Of a stretch of 64,000 bases of DNA, positions 23,860-36,500 are shown piece after piece (within the stretch, counting starts at the first letter, position 1; each line of letters begins with the position of its first letter). The stretch comes from Isoetes taiwanensis. Taxonomy: Eukaryota > Streptophyta > Lycopodiopsida > Isoetales > Isoetaceae. The notes beneath the pieces are model-generated. The model had not been told where the DNA came from, ran no database searches, and worked only from the letters and a program-made list of their open reading frames with translations. A program made the position numbers and the translations under genes. The stretch is from positions 18,339,018 to 18,403,017 of the forward strand of contig JAJEKV010000020.1 in assembly GCA_021234155.1 (NCBI GenBank), written 5' to 3'.

Positions 23860-26228
23860 GAGTGTACGAAGTCGAATGTACGTACGTTGGGAGGTATAGA
23901 GTTCTTAAGTTTTTTATAAGATTTCCATTAAGGTTTCTAGGTTCCCCAAGATAATGTGAATATTCATTAAGATTATATTAAGATTCCCTAAAGAAACCCT
24001 TAGATTAACTGCAAAGCACACCCACTGTGAAAGATATACCTTGATTCCCTTAAGATCCCTCGAGGAAACAATGATAAAATATGTGCTCCATGTTTCAAGT
24101 TCCTGGCAATGCAAAACCTTAAGTTGAACTCTGCATCCTTTTCATTACCAACAATCAAGAGGGCACATGGTGATGAATGGCCAACATTTAAACCACATAA
24201 AATTCAAGTCTATTGAACTCTACAAAGCGGAATTGCTTAAATTATACTCTATTGGAGCGTTGATTAGCAATGGGTACAAAGTGGAGCTACTTAAACATAT
24301 TTTAGCAATGCGTCCATTCAAAACTTATTGACAATGAAATTATAAAGAAATGCATCACAATAGCAATGGGCTCATTTAAGGTTGTAAAAGAACGCATTTT
24401 ATGCGACGCATGAGATTCGACTGTCATATGAAAAGTAGCTCCTAACGAGTAATTGCAAAGAGTTTAATCATTCCTAATGACTATGATATTCAGTAAAAAC
24501 ACAAACGATAGTTATATTTGAGGATTAGAGTTGATTAGATTTGTTTTTACTTGAATACAGTATAATGGTCGTCTAGTTGCTGTTTGAACGCCATATTTCA
24601 TTTCTTCGTTTACCATTCTACGTCTCTCTCGCGATAATTCAAATAATTCGACTTCTTTATTTCTCTGTACCCCATAGGTTCATTAGAATAGACAAATAAA
24701 ACTCCTAGATTCCTATAGATTCGTTAAGATTCTCCTGTTATGTCCATGATTTCCAATGGTTATCCCAAGATTCCTCTAGATTCCCTTAGATTTTTAGAGT
24801 TCTAAATATTCTGTTGAGATTCCCCTAGATTCCCAAACATTATCCTAAGGTTCCTCGATCGTAACTTAGGTTGACTTTTCAATTGACTTTGCCCAAGGTT
24901 TAGGGTTTGAATTTGGGTATATAAGTTCGTCAAGTAGAATGCTAACTGGAAGTCATATTGTATTCTTCAAAAGTCTATTTGCAGAAAACGGACATGTATC
25001 GTGTGCTTGTTAAAACACACTCAAGCAAAGTGTCATTCAAAGAAAGAAGCTTGAGTATTTTTAAAATACAATTCTCGCTATTGCATTGTCCCATAGCCCG
25101 CATGCGATTCAAAAATTAAACATTTTGCGCGATAGGTTAAAGTAACAGAGCTCTAGTGTGCGCAACAAAATGTTGTTGATATAATCGTCTATTCATTAGT
25201 AGCATGTATAGGGCGAAGGTGCTAATTGCACAGGAGCATGTCGAAGGTGCTCATGTAGAGATGTTCAGGCATGTCTAGTATGTTGGTGGTCATCCATGAG
25301 ATAAAAGCATTGTGTGGATAACAATTTTGTAGTTGTGGATGATACTAATACAAAGTGCCCTAGGGCATAGCATCTGAGTTCTAGGGTGTTATCTGCCTTA
25401 AGAAGTGCATGTGATATTTTGGTTGGTACTAAACATGTTTAATTTGTAGGTAGGATATGTAAAACAAATAGAACATCTACTCAAGGGTGATTGTAAAACA
25501 AGCCACTATGATTAATCGTCTCATCACATCACAACAGACATGAACAATTGGAGGACTTGAGCCCCCAAAATCAAGGATTATTTGGTTACATTTATAAAAG
25601 AATACATTAACAAATTTGGAGTCCAACTTGACTATTATGTAGAAATGTAAAAAGACATTGCTTGTGATCTTTGGTTGTTATCCGTTTACCCATGTAAAAA
25701 GTTGTCCTGCTCAAGGAAATATGTGCTTATTGTGTTCTGTCCTTCAAAGGGCCTTCCAATGCATCGCTATAAGCACATACAGCATATCTGCCATAATCAC
25801 GTTAAACAGTTGATCATATTGTGCTAAAAGAACGAAAACATGGCACGGCTAATATATTTTCTAGGCTATTTTCATTGCTTTCATATAACTACATTCTAAA
25901 AATCTCTGCCAATGTCTTGGAGTACTAAATGGACAATCAGGCAAAGATCTTCAATTCAGACCGCTAGATGTATCAATCAACGCGCCGTAACTATTTGGGT
26001 CATATAATGATATGGTCTCTAGTTGCAAGATGTTGCCATTTAAAATGTGTATAACATCCGTCCACCATATAGATTACTTCATATGGGAATCTAGAACCAT
26101 CCATCCAAGAACTAATGTCAGTCATTCCACTATTATTCTCCAAACTATTGCAACAAATAATTAGAGCCTTATTAGAAAGTCATGAATACCAAAAGCCCTG
26201 AATGGAAACTTATGAAAGGAGGAAAGAC
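23860..26228. other. No gene seen (5' part of A2)
   Basis: AT-rich DNA. The GATTC-type repeats at 24700-24860 and short scattered copies near 23920-24060 are the only structure found. ORFs in this stretch are short and unsupported. Confidence 0.6.
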
Positions 26229-26229
26229 T

Positions 26230-26597
26230 TAAACAAGAAAACTCGTAACATATTTATAAGTTTTGTGTAAAATTACATGTGAAAAATCAGGCCTACGCCA
26301 AATATAAAACATCACTGAAATGCAAAAGAATCTATCCATCGTAAAGTGCGACACATAGCTTCCTAAAGGCTTTGTCTTCTCCTGATGCTTGCAGGAAGAA
26401 GCCTCAATATCATTAACTGCATAATCTCCTCCATTGTACCACTTTGCAAGAACAACATAGACCATAAAATTGGTAAAGCCAAGGACTGCAAGGAGCCAGT
26501 AGAAGTTCCTCAATTTGCTTTGGTTAATGTTGAACGTAGGCAACCATCCTGGATTGGAACCATGCTTCCATTTACAGCAGAAACAATGGCACTGCTT
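26230..26597 (-). pseudogene. NPF/PTR transporter C-terminal fragment, copy 1
   Basis: The minus-strand peptide contains LPTFNINQSKLRNFYWLLAV followed by LGFTNFMVYVVLAKWY, the last transmembrane helix region of nitrate/peptide transporters (NRT1/PTR, NPF; major facilitator fold). It is about 95% identical to copy 2 at 28668-28975. Upstream the sequence switches abruptly at about 26597 to CHD-gene sequence, so this is a chimeric fragment. The coding end is followed by unrelated sequence. It is non-functional on its own. Confidence 0.75.
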
Positions 26598-26782
26598 AAG
26601 CTCCGTTACTCTGCCTTCTCATTTGCTAATTTATTCTCTGTCAACTTCAAATTGGCAATCTTCTCCAATTTTTCACTACTTCTAGTGACAACTACTCTTT
26701 TTATCTCTGGTGGTCTTTCTACCTTTGATCCACTTACCTGCTCACGACAGAAAGGACAAAGCCATTTTCCTAATGGCGCTCT
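26598..26782 (-). pseudogene. CHD-type PHD finger, second half (captured exon)
   Basis: The exon follows a good acceptor (CTCACCATTGCAG) and reads RAPLGKWLCPFCREQ, the last Cys pair of a PHD finger, then a charged Lys/Glu-rich stretch. Joined to the exon at 26865-26966 it completes the zinc ligands. The intron between them is retained, so capture was from genomic DNA, not from mRNA. It is cut at 26597, where NPF sequence begins. Confidence 0.75.
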
Positions 26783-26864
26783 CTGCAATGGTGAGAAAAA
26801 AAAAATCAAGCCTGAAAATAACACCTACATGTGATGTAATTAAAAGGTCTCAGAATATACTAAC

Positions 26865-26966
26865 CTTAAGTGGAGGGGTAAGGCATTCAAGGTGATAAAC
26901 ACGCAGGCAGCTATCACAGCATAAAAGATTGTCGCCACTATCACAGATCATGCATTCAAAATATGA
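26865..26966 (-). pseudogene. CHD-type PHD finger, first half (captured exon)
   Basis: Bounded by acceptor GGTTTCTGCAG and donor AAG/GTTAGT. It encodes [19 protein letters not shown] followed by [14 protein letters not shown], the C4HC3 zinc-binding core typical of PHD fingers in plant Mi-2/CHD chromatin remodellers. The reading frame is intact and in phase 0 with the next exon. Confidence 0.82.
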
Positions 26967-27112
26967 CTGCAGAAACCAGACAAATTTCTTAGTGGTTAGT
27001 TCAGACCATTGCAAAGAATGTGAGTTCTCTTTTCATCAAAGACATTAATGTCCAAGCATGACCAACCTCCAGAAGGGATTGGTAATGCGAGAACCAATAG
27101 GCTAAAACTCAC

Positions 27113-27272
27113 CCCATCTGGCCCTGTTCTTTTTCCTGGTGGCAAACCACTCTTTATGTCTAGCTTGGATTTACGATCCCTACCAAGTCGATTATTCGAT
27201 AAGCTAAATTTCATCCACTTTTGTTTATCGTCCCTTTCCTCTAGGACCACATCTCCATTTCTCAAGTCTCTT
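27113..27272 (-). pseudogene. Upstream exon of the captured CHD-like gene
   Basis: An open minus-strand stretch (WMKFSLSNNRLGRDRKSKLD, then LPPGKRTGPDG) ending at an excellent donor GG/GTGAGT. It precedes the PHD exons in transcript order with a short intron (27112-26967). Above it, 27280-27480 reads as acidic and Lys/Glu-rich codons with a probable frame break at about 27272-27276. Assignment to the CHD gene is by position and composition. Confidence 0.5.
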
Positions 27273-27479
27273 TAGAAACAGAATCATTTCCATGTTTCCT
27301 CTTCCTTGACTCTCTCCCTTTGTGATCTCTGAGTTCTGCTTTGTCTGTCATGTCGTGTAAACCTTTCATTTCCACAACAAAATCATTTGGACTTGAGGAA
27401 AGTTCCATTGGCAACCAATGTTTTGATGAACTCCCAACAAGGGCGTCATCATCGGGGTCGCTTATTATTATTTAGACGA

Positions 27480-28660
27480 CTTTCAAAAACCGCTTCTACC
27501 GCCTTACGCCAGTGACAAATTTAGCAATCCTAGTCTCAACTGCAAACAACTCTATGTCCAAGACTCAATCTTGCTTAAGTAAGAAAGCCAAAGTATAGCA
27601 TCCAAAAAAACTTGGGCCTTGAAAAGTTCATCCAACCCACATGTACAATCGCATTACCTGCTGGAAATTTTTGTCCTTATGCTCTTAATACAATATGACA
27701 TCTGTGGCTGGCAACCATGAACTGCAGATGTTGGCCAAACTTCAGTATAATGCACAACTATCTCTAATGTCAACTATCATATGATAAAATGATGAAGACA
27801 GAAAAGGAAAACACAGAAATTGCATTGACCATAAATACCAGCACTTAGCAATATATGTATCATGCAATGGCATTACATCTATAAACTGGTCGCAGTAAAG
27901 GACACAGAATCTGTGAAGTTTGCACAGCCCTTGTGCGATAGTTAGACATGACCAGAACGAAAAATAATCAATAACCTCTTCAACACTTTTGCATTTGAAA
28001 TAACGTTTCAAGGTATAACAATTTGTACCCCTGCACAAGATAGAATCTAGGCGTACTTACAATTGCTGATCAACAGCAAGAGTGCCTTTCCCATACATGC
28101 ACACACATACACTTCCAGCTCGCTTCTGCCTGTAATCACCAACGCAATTCTGATGTGAAAAAAATGATAGCCTACTTGCATGCCGCTATAACCTCCTCCA
28201 TATACTTACTTTAAAATACTGATTGGTAAGTTCTCGATGCTGGCCACCTAGATATAACGCTGCACAAACGCCAAATGATGGATTCTTAGTACAAAATCTC
28301 CATGAATGCACCATCAAATAAAATAGAGAGAATTTTCAACAACATGCGCACGTACCAGCAGAGGTTAGACATCCACACCAACACAATGCCTGCAATAAAT
28401 ATAATGGATTAGCATGAATAAAGTCAAGTGGATAACAGTTCTTCAAAAGACAAATACTAGGTAATATGCTTCCACTTTATGCATCATGCTCCGATCATTG
28501 TGATTATTTCTGAATAATCTAGTATGGTCCCTGTTTTGTACCACTACAAGTGTAACTGGCAGCTTGCCTTTAATGAACACAAGTCTAGTCCAAAAATGTA
28601 ACAATGCGTCACTCTAGGAGACAGCAGTACCATCTTGACATATCATAATAAAAATGGTCT
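27480..28660. other. No clear gene; intron-like DNA between captured fragments
   Basis: AT-rich sequence with only short unsupported ORFs (for example 27742-28038 minus). It probably belongs to introns or flanks of the captured genes. Confidence 0.5.
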
Positions 28661-28667
28661 ATGCCAA

Positions 28668-29480
28668 TATAAAAACATCACCTGAAATGCAGCAATCTAT
28701 CCATCGTAAAGTGCGACACATAGCTTCCTAAAGTCTTTGTCTTCTCATGATGCTTGCAGGAAGAAGCCTCAATATCATTAACTGTATAATCTCCACCATT
28801 GTACCACTTTGCAAGAACAACATAGACCATAAAATTGGTAAAGCCAAGGACTGCAAGGAGCCAGTAGAAGTTCCTCAATTTGCTTTGGTTAACGTTGAAC
28901 GTAGGCAACCATCCTGGATTGGAACCATGCTTCTATTTACAGCAGAAGCAATGGCACTGCTTAAGAAGCAGCCACGAGAATTAGACACAAACATAAGAGA
29001 AGTTGACATGTGCAGGTGCTCGGGAGATTCACCATAGTAGAAATCTAGCAGCCCCGCAAATGTGAAGAGATCTGCAAGTCCAAAGCAGGAGTATTGCAAT
29101 CCAATCCAAAACACGCTCATTGGAAGAATTGCTGTGGGATTGTTTAGCAGATGATGGCTGGTGACCACTTTGATCCTTTTAGTCTCCACAAGTGCTGCAA
29201 TTACCATGGTGAAGCATGATAAAAGAAGTCCTAGTCCGATTCTCTCTGCAAATTTGTGATGCCTTTCTCATGCCCTATGATTTTTTGCGTCGCGAATGGC
29301 ACAAAAAGCCTGTCATAGATTGGAAGCAAAAGGAGGATGCTAAACAATGGAAAGAAACCAACCGAGGCAACTGGAAATGTGAAATGATGAGTTGGTTTCT
29401 GTGTAGTGTTTGTGCTTGTTGAATTGAGAAGGTCTGCGGCTGACATATTTGTGCCGCCATGTTCTTTTGAGAAGAGCATG
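28668..29480 (-). pseudogene. NPF/PTR transporter fragment, copy 2 (two frameshifts)
   Basis: In order on the minus strand: HFTFPVASVGFFPLF, LPIYDRLFVPFA, EKGITNLQR, then after a small insertion MVIAALVETKRIKVV, LPMSVFWIGLQYSCFGLAD, FLSSAIASAVN, and after a second frame change LPTFNVNQSKLRNFYWLLAV. This is the C-terminal third of an NPF nitrate/peptide transporter. Frame breaks at about 29208-29245 (a 2-base insertion, AGAG) and about 28925-28940. The last 300 bp are duplicated at 26230-26597. It is a transported, non-functional copy. Confidence 0.85.
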
Positions 29481-29589
29481 TGCTTGGTGTAATGCGAAGT
29501 TGTTTTAAGATGATGTTATGATATCTAGAAAGCAAAGCATTCAACTGGCCGTAAAAAAAATTTGTTGCAGCTGTAAAAACCAACTTCAA

Positions 29590-30110
29590 GAGCGCATACC
29601 GGTGGTTTGACTCATTCATGCTAAGCATTTGAAAAATGTATGCCAAGCAACATTTGTGGACCGTCCAATGATCTTTCCAATACATGTTCTTGCACAGACA
29701 ATAGAGCTTTCATTTAGGAGTTATGGCCATATTTTTACTCAACTGTAAAACTGTAGCAAGCAAAGACATTAGATCATTTGGCACTGTTTTAACCCATTTA
29801 TGCTAAGAATTTGGAAAATGGACGCCTAGCATTAATTGTGGATCTTCCAGACACCTTTCCGCCGGATGTTCCTCTGCAGAAAATAGAGCTTTCATTTAGG
29901 AGTTATGGCCATATTTCTACCCGATTCAGAAAACTGTGGCAGCAAGGACATTGCCTGATTTGGCACTGTTTTGGCCATTTCTGCTAGGAATTTGGAAAAT
30001 GGACGCCTAGCGTCAATTGTGGACCTTCCAGTGACCTTTCCAATGGATTTTATTGTGCATCAAACAGAGCTTCAATTTGGGAGTTATGGCCATGTTTCTA
30101 GTTGAGAAGT
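29590..30110. repeat. Three tandem ~182-bp repeats
   Basis: Units begin near 29609, 29792 and 29972 and share TGCTAAGAATTTGGAAAATGGACGCCTAGC, a GTGGACCTTCCAGTGACCTTTCC-like segment and GAGCTTTCATTTAGGAGTTATGGCCAT. Identity is about 75-85% by eye. ORFs across them are shadows. Confidence 0.85.
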
Positions 30111-31380
30111 TACGGAAAGAGTCAAGCAAGCTCCAGCTAGAGATGGATACATAATTTAGAAAATGTACCTGTAGATTAGATACGGTATCTGTATCTGACC
30201 TCCTTATTGATGAAACAAATATTGATGAAACAAATAGTACATGATTGCCCTGTTCTGCATGTAACCATGTGCATTTGGCCTTCAAATTACCATCCATTGA
30301 ACATGAAGAATTTTGCCTGCGGAAAGGTTAAACACCGAGAGTTAAAACAATTAGGAGGCAAATGCAAGCTCGGATGAGAATCAAATCATGTGCAGGAATG
30401 ACATAGTTGCGCGAATTGCTAAACGGTAGAGAAATCAAAAGCCCAAAGTGGAAACCTAGACGATGACTCTTGCTCAAAAAACAGCCACATCTTCTCGTGA
30501 CTTGTAAGCCAGAATAGCAATGCATCTTGCACCATCTTCCAAAGCCCTAATAACTGCACAAAAGCTTACCCAAGTGTGTCAGAGCAAGTCGTTTCTTGCA
30601 TAAGGAGTCCGCCCAAGAATGAGACGATCAAATTATTTTTGCCTGGACTAGATTTTTCTCGATAACTTCAGAAAGAAAAAATGCATTCGGGCAACAATCA
30701 GGTAACGAATATTAGACAGAGAAACTTCTTATTTGCTTCTAACCTTTTCCCAGCTCAAATCCAGAGCTCCAGAGCTGCTTGAGCGAAATCGAACTTGTTG
30801 CACATGCAAATGAAGAACCATCATTAGATCAAAAAATGAATTACAGACCAAATTGAAATCGTTGGCTAGGCTGCCTCGAAAGAGCTGGAATCTGATGGCC
30901 TTGATCTTGCCATAATCTCCAACAAAGCCGTAATTTATCTCAAAGAAGCATCAAAGCACCTCCACGAAAATCCGTTGCCCTGTCAACATATTGCCCGCCA
31001 GAAGGGAAATACAAAGAATCTGTTATTCATGGAAAAGAGATCTGGGTCATAGGAGGAAGCGATGCCATGCAGCCCTCCTTTAGTGGAACCATGAAACTCC
31101 AAAAATTTTATAACCAAAGATCATGCAAGGCGCTTTCTGCATTCCGGCATGCTGGGGATGTTAGCGACACAAACATCCAACAGTTCGTGGACTCCGCCAT
31201 TGCCATCACCAGAAGGGAAAAAAAATGGCAGAAGTTTTTGAAGCCTCCGCTATGGTTCAAAAGAGTACCATTAATTTTTGCTGCGACATCCCATCCAATA
31301 TTTAATAAACATCCAATGTTTAATAAACATTAAATATAAAATGCCTTTTTTTTTTTTTTGTTAAAGGAAAATGCCCTAAT
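30110..31380. other. No gene seen
   Basis: Mixed sequence with short unsupported ORFs (30328-30525 minus, 31067-31333 plus). No recognisable domain or repeat unit. It forms the middle of A2. Confidence 0.5.
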
Positions 31381-31779
31381 TTCAAGGATGGACGGTCTAC
31401 ATAAAATGCCCCAATTGAATCCCTAGATCTAACGGCCCACATCAAAAGCCCCAAATAAAGGGGGCTGCTTGGGGTTGATTGAAGTGTCACCGTCTGGACC
31501 GTCCATATCAGAGATGGACGGCCGAGATCAATCTTTACTAACAATTTCCTTGCACCTTCCTTAAGCTTAAAATCAAGGGCCACGATTTCTCGCGTGCCCG
31601 ATCGACGGCCCAGGGATGGGGTTCATGCCCCATGCATGCCCCATGCATGCCCCCCCATCAAATCCAAAGGCTATTGTCGCGACACCTCAAAAAATCGACG
31701 GCCAGGAATAAATATATAATAGATATATCAATCATATATATGTTCTTATGTTTGTCGCGCTTATCCGACCGTCCGTTCG

Positions 31780-32400
31780 AGATCCTACGGCCCACGTAAC
31801 TTTGGGACGTATCTTACGGCTCAGATGGCTTGGGGATTCTATATATATTCTATATAGACGATCCTACGGTCCCGTGTTGATTTGATCCCGATCGTTTGGC
31901 TCGAGATCCTACTACCACGTTGTTTGGGGACACATCCTACGGCCCAGATGGCTTGGGAGTTTCTATATAGACTTTATGTAATCGATCCTACGGCCCGAGG
32001 TTGCTCTTGATCCCGATCGCCGATCCGAGATCCTACGGCCACGCTTTTTTGGCACATATCTTACGGTCCACATGGCTTTGGGAATTATATGTAATAGATC
32101 CTACTCATATTGCTTTTATATGGTGAGATCTTGATCGTTGATCGAAGTCTAAGATCCTAAGGCTCGAGCCCGATGGCTTGGGAGTTTCTATATAGACTTT
32201 ATGTAATCGATCCTACGACCCGGGTTGCTCTTGATCCCCGATCGTCGATCCGAGATCCTACTACTCACGTTGTTTGGCACATATCTTACGGTCCACATGG
32301 CTTTGGGAATTATATGTAATAGATCCTACGGCTCATTGCTTTTTATATGGTGAGATCTTGATCGTTGATCGAGTCTAAGATCCTAAGGCTCATGTTGAAT
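31780..32400. repeat. Tandem GATCCTACGG-containing repeat, long unit ~225 bp
   Basis: The stretch 31983-32207 recurs at 32208-32400 (shared TTGCTCTTGATCC, CATATCTTACGGTCCACATGG, GGGAATTATATGTAATAGATCC). Related half-units occur from 31780. GATCCTACGG-type cores recur about every 60-120 bp. Non-coding. Confidence 0.85.
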
Positions 32401-32440
32401 GCTCGTCCCTTAAGGAAAGGCTTCTAAAATTTTTTATGTT

Positions 32441-32505
32441 ATTGGGAGGATTTGAACCCTGGACCTCAACCCCCAAACCCCCACTCTAACCACTAGACCA
32501 AGCAT
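32441..32505 (-). repeat. tRNA-like SINE head
   Basis: The minus strand has TGGTCTAGTGGTTAGAG (box A) and GGTTCAAATCC (box B) about 28 bases further on, as in plant tRNA-derived SINEs. The cloverleaf is not complete, and a G run replaces the anticodon arm. No A/T tail or target duplication was resolved. Confidence 0.6.
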
Positions 32506-32559
32506 TAATTCCATGAATGATTTATGTTTCAAATATACTTAAGGGTAATGTTCTAATTA

Positions 32560-33340
32560 AGATAAAATAGAATATAACATTCTAGATAGTTCAAGAAAGT
32601 TCTAGAATGTTCTGGAGGCTCTAGAAAGTTGTAAAATCTTCTAGAATGTTCTAGAAAGTTCCAAAATTTCTAGAATGTTTTGGAATATAAGAGAATCTAG
32701 GGGGAATTTAAGAGAATCCTTCCAGAAAGTCCCAAATTGTTCCAATAAGTTCTAGAATGTAGGGGAATCTTCCAAAATGTAAGGGATAGGAAAATACTTC
32801 CAGAAAGTTCTAGGATGTTTTGAAAGTTTCAGAATGCTCCAGAAAGTTCTAGAATGTTCTAGAAATTTCTAGAATGTAAGAGAATCCAGGAGAATTAAAG
32901 GCTCATAAATTGTAAGAGAATGTAGGACAATATTTACAAGTCTAACGGAATCTCTTAAAATCTAGTTGAATCTAAGGGAATCTTCATAATATCTAAGGGA
33001 ATCTAAGAAAATCTTGATGAAATCTTAGAGTTTTTTTTAAGGTTTTGCAAAGAGCCACAATAGAATGTTCTAAAATGTTTCATAATAAAGGTGTACAATA
33101 TAAATCTTGAAAAAAAATGTTCCGGATGCTCGGGGCAAGCCTTTGAGTCTAAAAAATAGAAAGTGTTTTAGAAATGTTGCACAGATCCAAAATAGATTAT
33201 TTTGAAAGGTTCTAAATGCTCATGGGTAAGCACCTCAATCAAAATAGAAAATTCTAAGAGAATCTAGGGGAATCTTCATGGATGCTAAATATAGTACATA
33301 GAATGTTGAAGAATATAGAGGAATGACAAGAGAATCTCAG
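32560..33340 (-). repeat. Degenerate short-repeat array (GTTCTAGAA / GGGAATCT units)
   Basis: Variants of AAAGTTCTAGAATGTTCTAG in the left part and CTAAGGGAATCTT in the right part. The right part is the reverse complement of the GATTC arrays in A1 and A4. Confidence 0.85.
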
Positions 33341-33433
33341 TAGAATCGTTGGTTACCTAGAGCACGACAGGGCCTTGCACCGTAAGAACGTGCTAAAACT
33401 AGAACAATGCACCGTAGGACGTGTTAAATTTCT

Positions 33434-33599
<166 letters not shown>

Positions 33600-36500
33600 C
33601 AAGGTTGCTACTGGCTGTGCTCAAATAGGTGGTGCTAGCAGTCCCATATAAAATTTAACTACTGTCGGATTTTTGGTGCAAACCAGTAATAGCTTCTAGA
33701 ACCACCTTGAAAGGGTGTAGACAGGGTGTAGACATATGAAATTTGCTCATTCTGGAAGGAAATTATTACCGGGCTGGTTTCTGGAAGAGAAAATACTACT
33801 TGCTCTCTCTATAGCCTTAAGCGGCTATAGCCCCATAAACGCTGCATAAGTTTGTCCAAAAGCTTTGCTATTTGGTCCTCATAGGTCTTGTGATCCTTAA
33901 AATTAATTGGAGGTTTGCGCCTTGTTAATTGTGAGAGGCTAGAAGTGTAGCACTTGAATAGTGCCTGTTATACCAAGCTAATGTTTAGTTTGATATGCCC
34001 CATGGGGTCAGCCTTTTGATAATTGCAACTAGCAAAAGGAAATGCTAATTGGTACATTTGATGGTCAAATCTAAAGAAATACAAGTTGCCAACTTGCTTA
34101 CTTTATTTTGTTAAGAAATATCTATGGAGATGTTGTAGGATACGTGGGCATTTTTTGAGCCACACATCCCAAAAGTGACCTAGACTTTTGGATTTTTATA
34201 GGCTTTAATATGGAATTGTATCTTGTAAAGTCACATCTTTAAATTAGTAGCTAGAATTTATTATTAGTCATTTCACATGTGAATCGTGGGTGAGAGGACT
34301 TAGACGCTTGCATTTATAGCTTCCAAAATAAGGGAGGTTTCTCACCACGTAACCATTTTGGAAGGATAACCATGTTTTGTGCCTGGCTGCCTTTTAGGTC
34401 ACCATTTACCGTGCTGTATCACATGCCAAGGTAACAAAAAGCAGAGCCATTGTGTGGCCGAAATTGATTATTTGCATTGGGTATGGAACCGACAATCATA
34501 TACATGGGTCTTGGCGGGATTAACCCTGTAAGCTCCATTCCTGATGGTCTTTTGCTTGGCTTTCTCTGTATAAAAAATGGGTCCAAAGAGAGGCGCTTGC
34601 TGCCGACCGGGGCAGAAAATGAGAAGCAAAGCTGCACTTCCGAATCTTGGGTCTAATTTCCAGGTTCAAAATGTTATCAGAAGATGTATCCAATGTGCAG
34701 CACCCACTAGAGCCAATATAAAAGCTGAAAATGTGAGCCTGTCTATGACAATCTAGAAGCCAGCATGTGCTTACAAGACAGAGGCCCTTCCGGCTTGGAG
34801 GACGCTTCAAATGAGGTCACAATCAGTTTTAATAATTCATGATTAACACTAGATATTGTTATAAAAATCCTGGATGTTTTTCTGGTGGTTCTACTTGCTG
34901 ATGTAATATACCAATCGAGTAGGATGTTGCGCTAGAATTGGTGCAAGTAGACCATGTTATGCTATTCTTTTAACAATAGAATGATGTCATCGATCCGAGC
35001 CCTCGGATCGACATTCTAGAAGGAGCGAGCATGCATGTCTTGCATGCATGCATGCCTTCTCTGGGAGATCGCTATATTAGGCGGGTTCTTCATCAACGTC
35101 TCATCGGCGCTTCCTCTTCTCTCTCAGCAGTACCCTATTCTCTATTCTTTGAAACCATGCAGGGGAGGGGCTTCTCCTTGCTTGGATTGACCAGTTTGGC
35201 GTTTCTTTCATGCTGTGGCATGTCTTTTCTCGGCCTTGCCTCTTCTTCAGCCATAATCTTTTGACCTTCGTCCCCGATCCCGTTTTGATATGGAAGTTCT
35301 CTTCTATTCGGGAGGTTTTTGTCGTTTTCATGCGAGCTTCTTCTAGAATGTCATCGATCCGAGCCCTCGGATCGACATTCTAGAAGGAGCGAGCATGCAT
35401 GTCTTGCATGCATGCATGCCTTCTCTGGGAGATCGCTATATTAGGCGGGTTCTTCATCAACGTCTCATCGGCGCTTCCTCTTCTCTCTCAGCAGTACCCT
35501 ATTCTCTATTCTTTGAAACCCACCCTCCCCCCCTTAATTGTTTAATGTATTTATCGCCTGGCACGCGTGACCAGCCCCTCTATTTGAAGAGGTTTTTATT
35601 TTGTTGTCGCGTGGCACGCGTGATCAGCCCCTCCACTTTGGGAGGTTTGTTTTGTCACATTTGTTTTCGTGTTGGAGTTGTGCAGGTACAGGTTGGCAAG
35701 CGGCAGCGGCTTCGACTTCTCCATTCGTGGGTTTTTGGGAGCTTAATTTTCAGCCTTTACGTTTGTCCAAGCCCCTCACAAGGCTTATCACTAGGGTTTT
35801 TCCTCTAAAACCCGAAAGGGCGGGTTTTTTAATCCCTGTAATGTTTCTAAGTGCAGTACACAAACAAACATCTATTAGCATTGTATTTCATGGGGTCCAA
35901 GTTGTATAATTGGACGTTCCCTTTATTTTTTCGTGGGTAGTTCGCATGTGCGCGGCTACCCACTATCCACCATTGTAGAAAATCTGCTGAGATGAATGAG
36001 AAGCCTATCGGGAGGTTTTTGTCGTTTTCATGCGAGCTTCTTCTAGAATTGTAGTTCAGTTCTATTTTTACTTAAGCACATTGCTTGTAATTACAACATT
36101 ATCATGTTGTTCATGGTTCCTAGGTTTTCTCTCTCTTTGCACAAAAGGAAAAGGATGAAAACTGGGTTCTTCTTCGCTTACCTGCTAGTTGCTTTACATT
36201 TACCCTTCTTAGGCTAATTTGTAATTGGTTTGACTGCAGGTAACATGTTGAACCCATCTTTTTGTGTTGAAGATGTTGAAAATGACGTGCAAGCATGATT
36301 TCCTTGGATGGATGGACTGGTCCAAGAAATGCTTGTGTACACGGGAAGTTGTCTCACTGGGGTAATTGTATTTTGTTGTATCTTTGCCCTTATACTCTTA
36401 AATATTTCTGGTTTATGTTATTAGGACAGCATGAGCCCTTTGTTATAGATAAAGATGACAGTCTGCTAGTCTTTTTAGTGGCTTTACTCTGAAAAACAGA

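Larger units (their letters stand above)
23840..31735. mobile_element. A2: A-family element carrying captured host-gene exons
   Basis: It begins with CAAGTATTTGTACTATGAGG after (TA)n and ends near 31735 with ATATATAATAGATATATC, resembling the other A-family 3' ends. The last 350 bp (31380-31730) resemble the 3' parts of A3 (57600-57920) and A1/A4. The interior holds a short GATTC array (24700-24860), NPF transporter and CHD/PHD gene fragments, and a 182-bp tandem repeat. No transposase was seen. Carriage of exons with introns suggests DNA-level capture, as in Pack-MULEs or Helitrons, but no diagnostic ends of either are visible. Confidence 0.55.

Noticed and set aside
34419-34810. 72- and 96-aa ORFs conserved at 39622-40013
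   Set aside because: Conservation only reflects the nearly identical repeats E1/E2; composition is not protein-like and no domain is visible.
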